A stretch of DNA of 64,000 bases from Panagrolaimus kolymaensis (Eukaryota > Nematoda > Chromadorea > Rhabditida > Panagrolaimidae). A program made the position numbers and the translations under genes. The notes under the pieces are model-generated. The model had not been told where the DNA came from and made no database searches. It saw only the letters and a program-made list of their open reading frames with translations. Below are positions 1 through 14,826 of this stretch, piece by piece (within the stretch, counting starts at the first letter, position 1; every line of letters starts with the position of its first letter). The stretch spans positions 930,001 through 994,000 of the forward strand of contig JAJQJQ010000026.1 of the NCBI GenBank assembly GCA_028622995.1, read 5' to 3'.

Positions 1-211
1 TGTTATTACCAATCGGTTCTAAAAAATATTTAAAAATTATTGGCGTCATGCTTTTTCTCAAAAACTAAGCTGGATATGCAAATTTTTCATTTTGAAGTTG
101 GAGGCATGCGTTAACTTCAAAATGAAAAATTTGCATATCCAGCTTAGTTTTTGAGAAAAAGCTTGACGCCAATAATTTTTAAATATTTTTTAGAACCGAT
201 TGGTAATAACA
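1..211. repeat. Near-perfect 99-bp inverted repeat (palindrome) with 13-nt loop
   Basis: Positions 1-99 are the reverse complement of 113-211, with a single mismatch that I can see (position 49 against 163). The unpaired loop is 100-112. The pairing reaches base 1 of the window, so the palindrome may continue to the left. It ends about 100 bp before the first recognisable channel exon. It could be a fold-back transposon, a real hairpin, or an assembly artefact at a contig end. It encodes nothing recognisable. Confidence 0.95.
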
Positions 212-243
212 GAAAAAAAACAAAAAAAACATGGAGCGCATGA

Positions 244-1957
<1,714 letters not shown>

Positions 1958-2998
1958 CAGCTGATTAATTTTTAATTAATCAAAAAAGTTGACCTCACTG
2001 CAAATTTGGGATGACGAATTCTAGCTACATAAACCATATTTGCAATTTTCATACAAAAATGATGTGACCTGTTAAGCGAAAGCGGTAAAATCATAAACAA
2101 AACAATTTGCAACTGCGCTTAATTTATTTTTAAACCTTCTGATGAAATCGAAAGTGACAGCAGCAACTTCGATAAACAACAATGAATGATTAATTATTAC
2201 TCATTGAAAATGATGCTAATGCAAAGTTGTTCCGTTCCGTAACTTAAGAAAGATTTGACATCATTCTGCAATAACATCATCCTGGAAAATAAAAATAACA
2301 ATAGACGTCATTTTGATTTGAACCCGGGCTTGCTTCTATTTTGTTATCAGTGACCAAAAATTGTCTATAATCTTTTAAAGATGTTTTTATTCTTGTTTGT
2401 GTAATTTTTTTACAGAAAAACGATTTGCAGGGTAAATATGAATTAGGTTATTTTTTTATCTACGGTTTTATATTTTTATTTTTTGTACATTTGGTTTTAA
2501 AATTATAGTTTTATTAAAAATATTTATTTTTTTATTCAAAATTTAAAATAATTAAAATAAAGCAAAAAGAAAATCAAAACCTAAACATTTTGCGTAGAAA
2601 AAAAATTAAAGAAAAAACAATAAAAATCGGAATATTACATATATTCTTCCTTTTTTATATAAAGTATCCCGCAAATCCAAATTTCATGACCGTATTATTA
2701 ATATCATATTACCATAACAAAAATAAAGATTTTAAAAAATGTCCCATATCCCATAAACCGGGTACAAAATGTAAAAACAATAAAGTTTTCAGTTTTTTAA
2801 TAAAGCTTTTTTGATGGATAAAAAGATTTTTTTTCTCCTTAAAAATAGAGACCAGAACAATAAATACAACCGAGAATAATAAAAGCCAATGAAAAAAAAG
2901 TGAAAGAAAAATATACATATATTATTGTTTTTTTACCCGAGAAGTTTTAAAGATAATTATTAAAATTAAGTAAGAAAAAAATAGAGAGATTGAATGGG
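1958..2998. other. Intergenic region between convergent genes
   Basis: This is the 3' flank shared by the channel gene (+) and tir-1 (-). It is AT-rich, with several AATAAA-like words. No exon, RNA gene or repeat could be supported. Confidence 0.7.
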
Positions 2999-5900
2999 CT
3001 ATCTTTCGCTATTACCACTACAAACAGTGCTCACAGACGAAGAAATTAACTTTCTCCGTTGCTTTTCCATTGAAGCAGAACGATTTGCTAAAGTATTAGC
3101 AGCAGTGGTTGAAGAATAATTATTATTGGTTGAATTTTGTTGAGATATTGGTGGATGAGCATCGAGATGAGTTTTAACTCGTGGAGATGGAATTGGGGTT
3201 GAAGTAGCGGAATGTGTGCCAGCTGGTTTAGTCCTTGATAAATTATAATTATTTTTTCTTGTCACTGTCGTTGAAGTTGTTGTGGCGGCTTGCGAAGGAG
3301 TCATAGATGGATTTCGAATGGATACTGCTGAACCCAAACTTGGCATTCGATTAAGTTCGCCTTTAATAAATCGTTCAACTTTATCGATGCAAGCTTCTTG
3401 ATAATCATGAACCCATCGAACTCCATTAAATCGAGTAATTTGTCGAATATCTTCGGGTAATTCATTTTCTTGAGGTGGAAAATCAAATAATTGATCAAAA
3501 ATAGGTATCACATTTTTATGATGTTCAAATGCGCAACGAAGCTAAAAAATTATTTATGGTAAAAAAAGAGATTAATTTATTTTATGCAAATATTACTTCT
3601 TTATGAATCCAATCATCGCAATTATTATCATTCAATAATCGATCCAAAGAATTTGGAGTTAAAACTAAAATAAAATGTTTGGCAGCTTGAATATTTTTTA
3701 ATAAATGAGAATCAAATTTTCCGGCGTATAATTTATCAACATCAATAAAAACTTTATATCCTCGAAGTTGTAATAATACTTTGATCAAACTAGCCAATTG
3801 ATTTCCCGTACTTCTTCGATAACTAATAAATACATCAATTTGTTTGCTAAGTATTGCAACTTCAATATCATCTATATGTTTACTATCTTGAAGGGCTTGG
3901 CGAAGTTTTAATCGATGAATGGGATTATTTATTCCACAAACGGTTTTCATCATATCATTTGTTAATTGTGGAAGCAAGCTTCGATTCAGACCCATCCCTA
4001 ACATATGGTAGGTATAAACAGAAAGATCGGGACTCAAGGACATTAAAAATTGATCGAGTTGACTTTCATCCACACTACTATAATCGGCAGCAATCTAAAA
4101 ATTAACTTTAGTTATAAAATATTTTTCTCCACTCATTTTCCTTACCTTTAAACTTTCAAGTTCCCTCATAAACCGCTTTCTCAAAATCCCCGATGGAATT
4201 CCCAAATCTTCTTCCAATTCTTTTTCAGTTAAAAGAAGTAATAAATCTCCATCAACCATATTTGATAGAAAAGCGTCTTTATAAGCTCCAAAACCTATTT
4301 TCTCTACCCAATATTGAACATCTGCTGTAGTCCAATTTGGAACTTGTTGAGAAAGTTTATATGGAACTGCTTCGCCAATAATTGTTAATGCATCACTTGC
4401 AAATTTTGCTGCAACTTCATCAGGGCTTGATGCAACTTCTTTAAGAGCCGAAGTGGCGCCAATTTCCTAAAAGAAATTAACAGTAATAAAATTTTTACAC
4501 GAAATTATTTTTTGACAAACTTGTAAAATTTCTAATTTTTGTTGATCCTTTTTTATTGCAGCTTCCACGCAAAAATGAAATGCAGCCATACACTTTGCTT
4601 CTCGGCACTTTGATCGTAAAAGGGGAAGAAGTCTAAAAATAAAAAAATAGCTTTGATTTAATCCTTTTAAAAACAAATATGTTTTACCTTTCTAACCACT
4701 CTTTCGGCCTTCCTTGAGAATGTTTATAATCCAAATCAGCAAATGTGATAGGTTGATGTGAAATTAAAAATGGTTCAACAAGTGATAGGGTACCAGATTT
4801 TTGGACTGCTGCTTCCATTTCTTTGCAGCTTCCAAGTACGCATATCGCTAAACATGCGTAATATCTTGTTGCTTCGTCACGTTGAGACGCCAAAAGGAAG
4901 AGCCAATCCGGAAGCTATAAAATAAAAAATAACAATGAACGCAGGCGTAAAAAAAAGATATTCGAGAAACAATAAATTTTCTTTTGTTTTTTCTTTTTTC
5001 TTCTTCATTTTTTGTTTTGTTTTTAATAAAATCTACAAAACATCGCTGTCGCACATTGCTTTGTATATTTTTTTAATGCTATTTTTAAAATTAAAATTAT
5101 TTCAACAAACAAAAAAACAAACCTTTTTTTGAATGATTTTCTTTTTAGCTTCTGGACAACTATATAATGATAAATTTGCGAGGGCTAAAGCGGCTTGTCG
5201 GAGGGTGGCTGGAGCTTCTGTGGCTCGTTTACAGGTTAATAAAATATGATCAAGTACGCCAAATTCAATCAATCTAAAAATAAAGCCATAAATAAAAAAA
5301 TATATATGTTTTTTTAATTCCTAATTCCTTATTGGCGTCAAACAAAAAATGATTCGGGTTTAAAAAAGCGCGCGTCATCATGCTTCATTAAAGTCAATGG
5401 GAAAAAAGAAAGGATGGGTACTCTCTTGACTGACTGACTGATAAGCTTAAAATAGCTGGCAAGCAACAAGCTGATTGATCTAAGAACAAAAAAATGAGAA
5501 AAAATTTTTGCAGGTTAAAGTTTGAGTCTAATTTTTTCTTTAAAGATTAAATACAAAAAAGTCAAGAAAAAAGTCAAGGAAATAAAAAATATATTTACTT
5601 GTAAGTTGTAGATGTGGAATGTTTGAATAAACTTTCCATAATAGAAAGAGACATTCGTTGTTGCTCTTGATTTTTGTTTAATTTTTCTGCCGTTGTCGCA
5701 ACCTTTTTTAAATACCCTTTTGTTACAACGTATTCCCTATTTCGAAGTGACATACACTCTTCAAGTACTCGACCACAGGATAGGCGAACTAGAAAAAAAA
5801 TATTTTTATTTTAATTTTAAATAAACTTTAAACTTTTGAATTTTTGAGACAAACAACAACCAACCTTTTTCACTAGTGACCGGTTTAACAAACCATCCAA

Positions 5901-8105
5901 TTAAAGTATCAAAATAACCTTGATCTCGAAGATAATCACAAAGAGCATAAGCTAAATCATGAGAAATTTTTGGGAATAACCAAGCTTTGGTCATAACTTT
6001 TGTAACGATGGTACATCCCTAAAAATAAAAATGGTAACTCTGTTAATTTAAAAAAATGCTTCTTAAAAATTTTAAATTGCACGTGTTTTTAGTTGCTTTT
6101 TTTCTGCCTTTTCTGAATCACTTCCGAATAGAAAAGAATTAATTGCAAATCAAAAAATTTTTTGAAACGAAAAAATCATTTTTTCATTCATAATTATGAC
6201 TGACTGATTGAGAGGAAATTTCATCATAAAAAACAAAGTATACCTCAAAAATACTATCATCTGTGCCCTCTTGAATCAAATTGAATGCTTTATCAATGAA
6301 ACTTTGATATTTTTGTAATTTTGTTTTCAACGTATGCATCATCATGACTTGCTCTGTATGGGAATGCTTAGTAATAGGCCCTGTTGAAACTGAATCTTGA
6401 GTCTGCAAAAAGAAATTAATAATCACCAATGAATGAATGTAAAATAATAAAATTATTTACTGAAAATAATCGATGTGATGGAGATGTTCGATGGTCAGTA
6501 ATAGGAGATAAATCATCTATTGCAACATCCATGGATGAAGGTGGTGCAGGTGTACCGCCCGAACCAGGAATATCTATAAAATACAAATTATTATTACATT
6601 TTTTGTGGTAATAAATTATTTATTTATTTTTAAATGCAAATAATGCGTCATTAGAAAGAAAAAAGTGTGTGTTTGTAGGTGAATTTATAATTCCTTAGAG
6701 AAAAAAGACCAACTAACAACAAAAAACTTTTTTTATAGTAATTTTATGCAGCAAAAAATTTGAAGTATGTTAAAATTTAAAAAGAGGAGTATTGACCCTA
6801 TAAATTTTTCTTCTTCTATGGAATGAAAGGAGTTATGTTTAAAATTTTAAAAAGGTAGTAAAATTGAATAAAAAGGGGTTGGAAAACAAAAAAATAAAAC
6901 TGACCTTCACTTTTAAATCGCCGATATTCTGAATCTTTTCTATTACTGGTAGTTGGAATGGTTCCTGTGGGGCATGGAGTTGAAAGAGATTGCTGTAACT
7001 TGCTTTCGCCATGGTGTAACTAAAAATAAAAATATTTCAATTATAACTTAATTTTACTTTTGCAATAGACCTACCCCATTTTCACATGGCCTTAAACTTT
7101 TATCCATACTATCCCCATTTATAGATAACCCGTCACATGATGAACCCTGTACAAACATAGGACCACTTTCATCTAAAGTTGATGATTGTCTTGATATAGT
7201 AGCTCCTCCATTAGGTAAATATGATGAATTTCTCATTGGTGAAAGCCTCCATTGATGTTGGGCAGCAGCAGAAGGGGAAGGAGAATTATAAAGCACTGAA
7301 GGCGCAGGTAATGGAGGAGGATGTTGTTCACTTGGTGAAGGTGGATAATTATCCACATAACTTAATGATACAGATTTTTCTATAGCCCCTAAGGGAGGAT
7401 TTGAACTCAATCCATTACATGCAAAGGTTGTAGTACCATTCACTATTGTTGTACTGCTATCAAATGATGACTTAATTGCCGCAGGGCTACGTAAACCATA
7501 TAATGAAATCATTGGATTTTTTAATGGTCCAACTGGCTCGTTTTCTTCTTCTATAAATTCATCCCTTGAAAATGTATCAATATCGTCGTCAATTTCAGAT
7601 AGCAATTCGTCAGTTCTATAAAAATATAAAAATCAGAAAGTTGATATAAATATTTAAATAAAGTTTTGCTTTTTGCTTTTTTACTTTCTTTCTTTATTTT
7701 TAATTTTTTTTAAATTCCCTCTTTGCTCCACCCCCAACTACTTAGGTTGCTGTTGCTGCTGCTGCTACAAAAAAAGTAGCAAAACTATTGCGTCAGCAAT
7801 GTTGTACCCTTAAATGTGCCCTTCCTTTTTTGGGCAAAGAATAAAAAAGTGAGAGTAAAAAAAGTAAAAAAAGCGACACTTTTTTAGTTATTTAATTTGT
7901 ATAAAAGTAAAATAATAATAAAAATATATATTTGTGCTTTTTACCTGCCGAGTAAACTTTTAGTTGTTGTTGGATTTGTAGCAGCATCTTGACGAGAAAG
8001 CTGAAAACGTTCACTTTCAATAACGGTTGTAGTTGAAGCTGGCATGGACATTAAAGCTGCTTCATTAAGTTTATTTTTGTCATTTTCTGATGATATGCCA
8101 GTCAT
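2999..8105 (-). CDS. tir-1: TIR-1/SARM1 NAD+ hydrolase (ARM-SAM-SAM-TIR)
   Basis: Orthologue of SARM1/TIR-1, a NAD+-cleaving adaptor acting in axon degeneration, neuronal asymmetry and p38 MAPK innate immunity. Thirteen exons, 5' to 3' on the minus strand: 7945-8105, 7075-7615, 6905-7019, 6461-6573, 6244-6402, 5865-6018, 5599-5788, 5123-5273, 4688-4914, 4521-4632, 4146-4466, 3597-4094, 2999-3541. They sum to 3285 nt, or 1094 aa, in one frame. The N-terminus (1-310) is low-complexity Ser/Pro-rich. Armadillo repeats span about 310-670 (e.g. GRVLEECMSLRNREYVVTKG). SAM1 is about 683-748 (VPNWTTADVQYWVEKIGF) and SAM2 about 757-815. The TIR domain starts near 835 (DVFISYRRS). The catalytic Glu is present in CDDWIHKE (about residue 914) and is the last codon of exon 12. 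A Ser/Thr-rich tail of about 120 aa follows. The start is the first ATG after an acceptor-like site at 8116-8117. Confidence 0.93.
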
Positions 8106-8117
8106 CTATCTATATCT
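8106..8117 (-). other. Probable trans-splice (or 5' UTR) acceptor of tir-1
   Basis: On the minus strand a pyrimidine-rich stretch ends in TTTGCCTCAG, with the AG at 8116-8117. It is followed by a 10-nt leader and the ATG at 8105. This matches nematode spliced-leader acceptor spacing. A cis-splice from an unseen upstream 5' exon is equally possible. Confidence 0.45.
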
Positions 8118-11100
8118 GAGGCAAATAATAATAAGAAAAATAAAAAGACACCAAAATTTAAATAAAATATCGAAAATATGAATGAATAAATAAGTAAATC
8201 AGGCACGCAGGATTTTATATGCAGCACGCGATGTGATGGCCGCCTTTTTTCGAATATATAAAATGACGATGGATGTAATTCAGTAGTAGAGGAGACGAAG
8301 AATAAAATTTAGAAGATGACCAAAATTATTGAAGTAATTTGATAATTAAAAAGTTTTAGGTTCCACTAAACTTTTATTTTTTAATGGTCAGGGCAAAATA
8401 AAATTCTTGCTTTTTTTGTTGCACAAATTTAAATTGCAAGAAGTCACTAAATATGGCACATTTTTTTAAAGGTTTAAGTCTGTTAAAAACTAATTAAAAT
8501 CGCGACAACACGGCTTCAAAAAAAAACAGAGGGAAGAAAGTAAAGTAAAAGCAAGCATGAAAGAAAGATTCTCTTTTTTAAATAGTTTAAAGAACGGAAG
8601 TAAGAGACGCTGAGTAATGAGAATCAAAATGTTTGCAGTTGTTTTTAGAAGCAACGAGAAAAAGAAAAAAAAGTATGGTAATCACTTTTTTGAATGACTT
8701 GCAAACGATTATATAAAGAAAAATATTTTGAAAAAAAGAAAAAAGTTAAAAGAGATATGTTTTTATCTTTAACTGTTCTAAAAGAAAAAAAAAATAATGC
8801 TATAAACATTTTTGCAAAAAGAATAAAAAGAATTAAAATAACATGGAACAATTCCAGCTAAAGATAGCAGAAGTGGCAATAAATAAATAAAACTGTAAAT
8901 TAAAGCATAAATAAAAAGCTTTTTATGCTGGTTGAATTTACCTGAAATAATTTTAGTATAAAAAAACTTTAAAAAAATCAAATATTAAAAAAGAAGAAGG
9001 AAAAAAAGTTTTAAGTGGAGTCAGAGTTAAATATGCCGATTATAGTCGTCGGGTGTACCTATAAATATAAAAGCTGTTTAATGACAACAATCAGCCAAAA
9101 AGCAAAAAATAAAAAATAAATAAGTATTTAATGACGAAAGCATTTCATAATCTGTAACAAAGGATAAAAAAAGAAGGAAATTTTTCTTTCATTTTCTTTA
9201 ATGATAAAACAAAAAACAAAAAGCATAAAATAGAAATAATAAGCAAATGTGGTAGTTTTTATATTCGCATTTTTTGTGGGGTCGCATTTCGATGAATGAC
9301 ACATAAAATGAAAAGTTTGTTTTGTTTGAATCAACTTGAATGGAATTCCAAAAAAAATAATTCATAATACTTTGTTCTATTTTACAAGCTATTTTTTTTC
9401 TGAATAATAATTTCCGTAACAAAAAAATTAAATATAAATAACAACAAAAATAAATCTTAAAAAGTGTGAAAAGAAAAAAAAGATGAAAGAGAAAAAAAGT
9501 GGGAAGAAAAAGAAAAACAAAAAATCCATCCACCGCGCCGCCATTATGTTGCAGTAATATAACCAAGAGGCAGGCAACAACGACGGCTTAACACCAACAA
9601 CAGATCGCTATCATTTAAGCCGTTTATCATACATCGAGAAAGAAAAAAAATACAATAAGCTTTTAGTTTTCATTCGCTCGCTTTCTAATGTAGAAGGATG
9701 AAGGCGCGAAAAGAAAATTAACGCCTTAAAACTTTTTATTTTAACACGACAACGAGGAAAAACATTTTTCATTTTTTTGTTTTGCAAATAAAATATTTCT
9801 TTTAAAGCTTTTTAATAATATCATTCCGCCGAAGACAACGACTGCTAGCTCAAAAAAGTAAAAATAATTAAGCAAATTTTTAAAAATCAAAAAAGAAATA
9901 AATTTTATTCAGGTCTTCTGTCTCAAGCTTTTTTTATTAAAAGGAATTCTTTAAATGAATGTATAAAATGGTCTCAAAATGTACCCAAAAAACGGTAGAT
10001 TCTTAAAAAAAATTAAACTTGTTTCTTCTTAGACGTCATCAATTGTTTGTTGTTTTACAATCTCATCAATAAGTGCCTTTCTTGATTGCATTTTAAAGAA
10101 GGAGAAAAAAATAAAAACTTAATTGACTTAAATAGTGGTTTTTCTTTTAAAAAAGAAAAGAGGAAGAAGGTGCGTAACGAAGAATGAATAAGAGAAATGA
10201 AAAAATCAGAAAAAGAGCAAAAATTACACAACAACTACAAGAAAAAAAGCTTCAAAAAAATAAATAACAGAATCCTTCTAAGGCATTAAAAACAAATAAA
10301 TAAATAAATAAATAAAAGGTCAAAAAATATGGAATGGTAGAATTTATAAAAATATATATTCTAATTTTATTTCGAAGATTTGTAGTCAAAATAATTTTTT
10401 TTAGGTAAAATGGTTTTATTCTGGTCAAAAAAATCATTGCGCAATATTTCGCAGAAAAAAAAGTTCAGAGAAAATAAATCGTCATACTTCTTGATCTAAA
10501 GCTAACTTTATTTGCGCGATATATACCCGAACGAGGAGAATGAGTCATAAGAAAAAGGGACAATGATGATGTTTGCAAGAAATAGCAGGTAGTAAGCGTT
10601 AATCCTCCTTTCAATCAAAAAATATAAAAGTTTGTGTCATTTAATGGAAGGGAAAACAACTCAAGAAGTAGCCAGCCATTTCGCATTTATATATTTATAC
10701 CTTTCTGTAAAACTTTTTTTAAATTAATCTCTTATGTAGTTTAATTATAGAAGCAAACAGTTAAATTTAAAAAACAACATTTTAAACATTCCTTTTGGTA
10801 TTTTTTTTTTGATTACGTAAATTTGACGACGATCGGGAGAAGAAACAAAACAAAACAAAAAGAATGTGTGCATTTATTTAATTTCCCCCGCAAATGCATG
10901 ATTTGAAATAAATCTGTTGTTAATTTTCCTTTTTTCTTTTTTTATTGTAGAAAAACTGTCGTCTCTCTAATTTGACAGGAAGAAAAAACAACAGAAGAAA
11001 AAAAAAAGAAAAGTTTCTTTCTCCTTTTCATCTTTGGAGGAAGAAAGAAGGCAGGTCAAAAAACGCTTCATTAAAGAAAGTCAAATCAACGACATCAAGT

Positions 11101-13372
11101 CAAACCACAACTTAACTTTTTTCTTTCTTCTTTTGATTACTTTCAATTTTTCATTTTAGATTTCTTAACCTAACCCTAACAACCGTTGCAGGCAGTGATG
11201 GTGGCGTAGGTTTCACTTCATTCATTCTTCTTTCTTTATTTTTTTTTTGTGGGGGTTGTGATCCTCTTAGCGAAATCATTCTTTTTTTTCGTTTTCCTAA
11301 CTAACTACTAACCAACCCTTTCAAGTCAACGTAGCAATAAAAAAAGAACCGTGTTTTTTGCCACCAAAATGAAAAATAAATATTACCTTCATACTTCATT
11401 TTTTCGTGTTTTAGATACATAAAAACATGGTTTTTTTGCGCATGTTCACTTTTGGCGGTAATGATGACGACAAGATTTAATTATTTTGGTTTTTTAGTAT
11501 ACGCTTTTTTAATTGAAAGAAAAGTTATACAAGAAAAAACAACAAAACTAAAACCCTAATATGTAAGAAAATAAAAGGCAGACGAAGAAAAAGGAAGAAA
11601 AAAAAAGAGTTTGTGAATGGACGACGACGACAAGTTTCTAGTTGGTTGTTTCGTCGTCCAACAAGAACATGAATATGTCAAGTTAAAATAAGCGTAAATA
11701 ACATATATTTATGAAGAACAGAAAGAAAAAAGGAACCAAAAAATATATATAAATATAAATAAAAATAAAAAAGGAAAATGAATGCAATTTTAATAATAAT
11801 AATAAAGCCAATACCAATGAACTCAATAATGCTAAACATAGACTTTGTGAGAGCGGAACATACATAGCTCAAAAAGTTAAGACGACAAAAAAAATGCAAA
11901 CAATTTTTTTATTTTTGTTGTGTTGCCAAAACTGGAAGAAAAATTGCATGTGAGATTCTTTTTTATTTCTCAGCTTACTTACTACTCGATTTTTTTAGAA
12001 TCATTTAACTTTTATTTTTGTTTTTTTAAATTGTGGCAATCGTAAAAAAGAAAATTTCCAGTATTTTTTTGTTAGCAAAAAACATGCCAAACATTTTTTT
12101 ATTTAGAAAGAAAAACCTAAAAAAAGCAGCAAAAACATTTACGCAATTTTTCAATCTCCTTTAAATAATCAAGAAAATGGGCAACAAAAAAAGAGAAGGA
12201 AAAAACAAATTGTTAAAAAATACTGGTAAAATGCCAGCCAGTTAGGAGCAGAAGCAAGAAAATAAAAAGTGTGAGGATGCACTCACTTTCGATGAATAAA
12301 ATATATAAAAAAAATTGCGAGATGGATGTTGCAAGAAGAAAAACGAAGAGAATGTTTTTTTCTTCTTTTTCTATTCTGAAAGCTAACCACACCAAAAAAA
12401 AGTCTTGCTTCCTAGCTTCCTTGCTTAGCTAGCTTGCTTGCTGGGGGACACCCTGCAGGCTTCCTCTTTATTTTTACTTTATGCCATTTTTTTTTCTTTC
12501 TTTCTGAAGCTTTAACTCTTGTTAGCTTTCCACTAGCAAAAGGCATATTGATTTGAGAGAGATGGAGACGAGACGCAAAGAGGAAAGACTTCCTTTTACG
12601 GCACGCGGCTGGCTGGCTTCAGTACCAGCGGTGAGAGTAAAAGCATGTTGCCACTATACCAAACAGCATTATCTGCTTTGAGCTGCTTTTCGAAGGAAAC
12701 TCATCAAGCCAAGAAGAGACTTTGTTATTGTGGTTAGTTTTTCTTCTTCTTTCATGCCCATTTTTTTCTTCTTCTCTCTCCTGCTTTTCATCATCTGTTG
12801 CTTGCCAAAATAATAAACAAGGACTTAAATAAAGGGTTTTCTTTTAATTCTCCTTAAATGAATGAAATTGTTTTTGAAGCAGATCAAGGCAAAATTTATC
12901 GTTTTTCTTTTAAAATTTTGTTAAAATTAATTTAAATTTATTAAAAATCTTGGTCCTCTTTTTTTCTTCTTCCTGTTCTTATTTTGACATACAATTACTC
13001 TTGGTTTCAGCCATAAAATACTTCAATATGAGATGACAGGAAGTTTTTAAACTGGCATCAACTTTCTTTTACAAGACAACAAAATGCAAAATGTATATTT
13101 GTAACAAGAGCTACTTAAAGGAACAGAAAAAAATAAAGGAAGATTGTCAAGGAATAAAAAAGAAAATAAGTTAAAGTGACCGGAAAAAAAGAGATGGAAA
13201 AGAACTACAAATTTCTTATTTAATGGCATTTGTGATATATGTTTTTTTAGGAGAGCAGTTTTTTTAGTTTTGCACTTACCAAAATGAAATATTGACCTTT
13301 TAAATAAATGACTAACTGACTTATTGCTTTTTTTATTAAATTAAAAAGCGAAGAAAAAAATAAATGACTTAC
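8118..13372. other. Long non-coding block upstream of tir-1
   Basis: About 5 kb with no exon I can firmly support. Much of it is A-rich on the plus strand and so T-rich on the minus strand. That is the bias seen in transcribed introns here, and it hints that part may be intron or 5' UTR of a minus-strand transcript. One acceptor-like site on the minus strand near 9060 (TTTATAG) precedes a short open stretch that could encode ..PDDYNRHI before a stop at about 9027. I could not tie it to a gene. Confidence 0.5.
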
Positions 13373-13459
13373 TTTTGGACGACCATCAAGGAATGGTTGG
13401 ATCAAAGCAAACTTTGGAGAATTATTGGTTGATGAATTTTGAAAAAGCTGCGTGAACAT
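13373..13459 (-). CDS. Candidate orphan exon, gene unknown
   Basis: On the minus strand an open stretch (..NNSPKFALIQPFLDGRPK) is followed at 13372 by a strong donor (AAAA|GTAAGT). It is preceded by either an ATG (13459) or a good acceptor (TTCACGCAG, exon from 13447). Both choices give the same phase-0 end. A second donor-like site (TTTTG|GTAAGT) lies just downstream near 13277. Joining it in phase to the tir-1 leader at 8115 would hit a stop. It is therefore more likely part of a small separate gene, or a chance ORF with good splice signals. I do not recognise the peptide. Confidence 0.3.
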
Positions 13460-14826
13460 AATAAAATAATATGCTTTTTATTTAAAATTTAACTAAAAAG
13501 AATAATCAGAACTTTAAATAAGCAAAAATTAATCTCAAAGTTATAATATAAAAAATATAATTCCCGCGCATTTTCTTATCAGTAAAAAAATATAATCATT
13601 TTCAAACTTATCATTTATAAGCTTAAAATGAAAGAAATAAAGGTTAGTCGTTTACAAAAAGGAGATAAAAAAAATTCTTTTACATTTTCTTTACAAATTG
13701 AAAAATACAGCTAATTTTAAAAAGAACTTTATATTTTTCGATGATCGATGCATTATTTATTTAATAAGTATTTATTAAGTATTTAAGTGTCAAAAAGTTA
13801 AACACGTTTCTGATAAAAAAAAATTACAAAGGGTTAAAAATTTTATTAAGGCAGAGTTTTACCTTTTGATTTTACAAAGGAAGTTTTTTTTAAATATTTG
13901 TTTTTTTTGTATATCCGAATACCGAATAAAAAAAAAATTGGTGAAGAAATATTTGTTAGGAACTTTCTTTGTAGTCAAGTATAAAAGGATTTTGAGATGG
14001 GCTTGAAGACATAAAAAATTCTTCCATATTAAAAGTCATATTTCACTTTAAATTGGAAAGGATAAAATGAAAATTTTTTGGCCACAAATTTTCTTTATTT
14101 TTTTTTCTGGCGAGGTTGTATAAATCAAAGATTCTTTCATTTTTATTAAAAATTCATGTCGTATTTTTGATTGACAAAAGAAGATTTGTTTTTTTATTAT
14201 TTTTTTTTTCACGTATGCTTTACCAACAAACAATATATGGAATTTATTAACATTTTTATTAGTATGAGGGCGGCTTTTTATCATGAGAGAAATAATAATT
14301 CATTGTGTAAAATGGAGATGAATAGAACAAAAAAAAGAGAATAATACAAAAGAGCACTTTTAAAAGGATCTTCAAAAAAAAGCTTTAAATTAAAAAACCA
14401 ATAATAAACAAAACCGAAAAAACAAAAAATATAAAAGTCAAAATTTGAGCGAAATTATTTTTTTTGACGCCAATGGCATAGAATATTTCCTAATTATCAA
14501 AACAAAATTATCAAAAGAATGGATTGGTATAAAAAAATCTTTAAAAACTAAACAAAAAAGTGGCAAGAAAAAAATTTGAATAATCCTTTTGTTTTATTAG
14601 TCATTTTCTTTTGCGGATATTAAAATGTGACCTGCAACAATAAAATCAAAACATAAAAAGAAACACAAAGATAAAGAAAAAAATGTCATTAATATTAATA
14701 ATTATAATATCATCATTCGGAAAACATTATAAAAAGCCGTTAATTTTTTGTTTTAATTTTGGCACATTTTGTTTAAAAAATTTTAACAAGCTCTAAATTA
14801 ACAAAAAAATCAGATATTTTTTTAAA
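13460..14826. other. Downstream flank of the Hox gene, non-coding
   Basis: AT-rich sequence between the orphan exon and the Hox stop codon. It contains a TGACGCCAAT word at about 14465, also found in the window-start palindrome. No supported exon. Confidence 0.6.

Noticed and set aside
2308..2335. tRNA B-box-like word (minus strand GGGTTCAAATC)
   Set aside because: No pairing T-arm stem, no A box or acceptor stem around it.
11163..11185. Telomere-like AACCTAACCCTAAC
   Set aside because: Single short occurrence; nematode telomeres are TTAGGC and no array is present.
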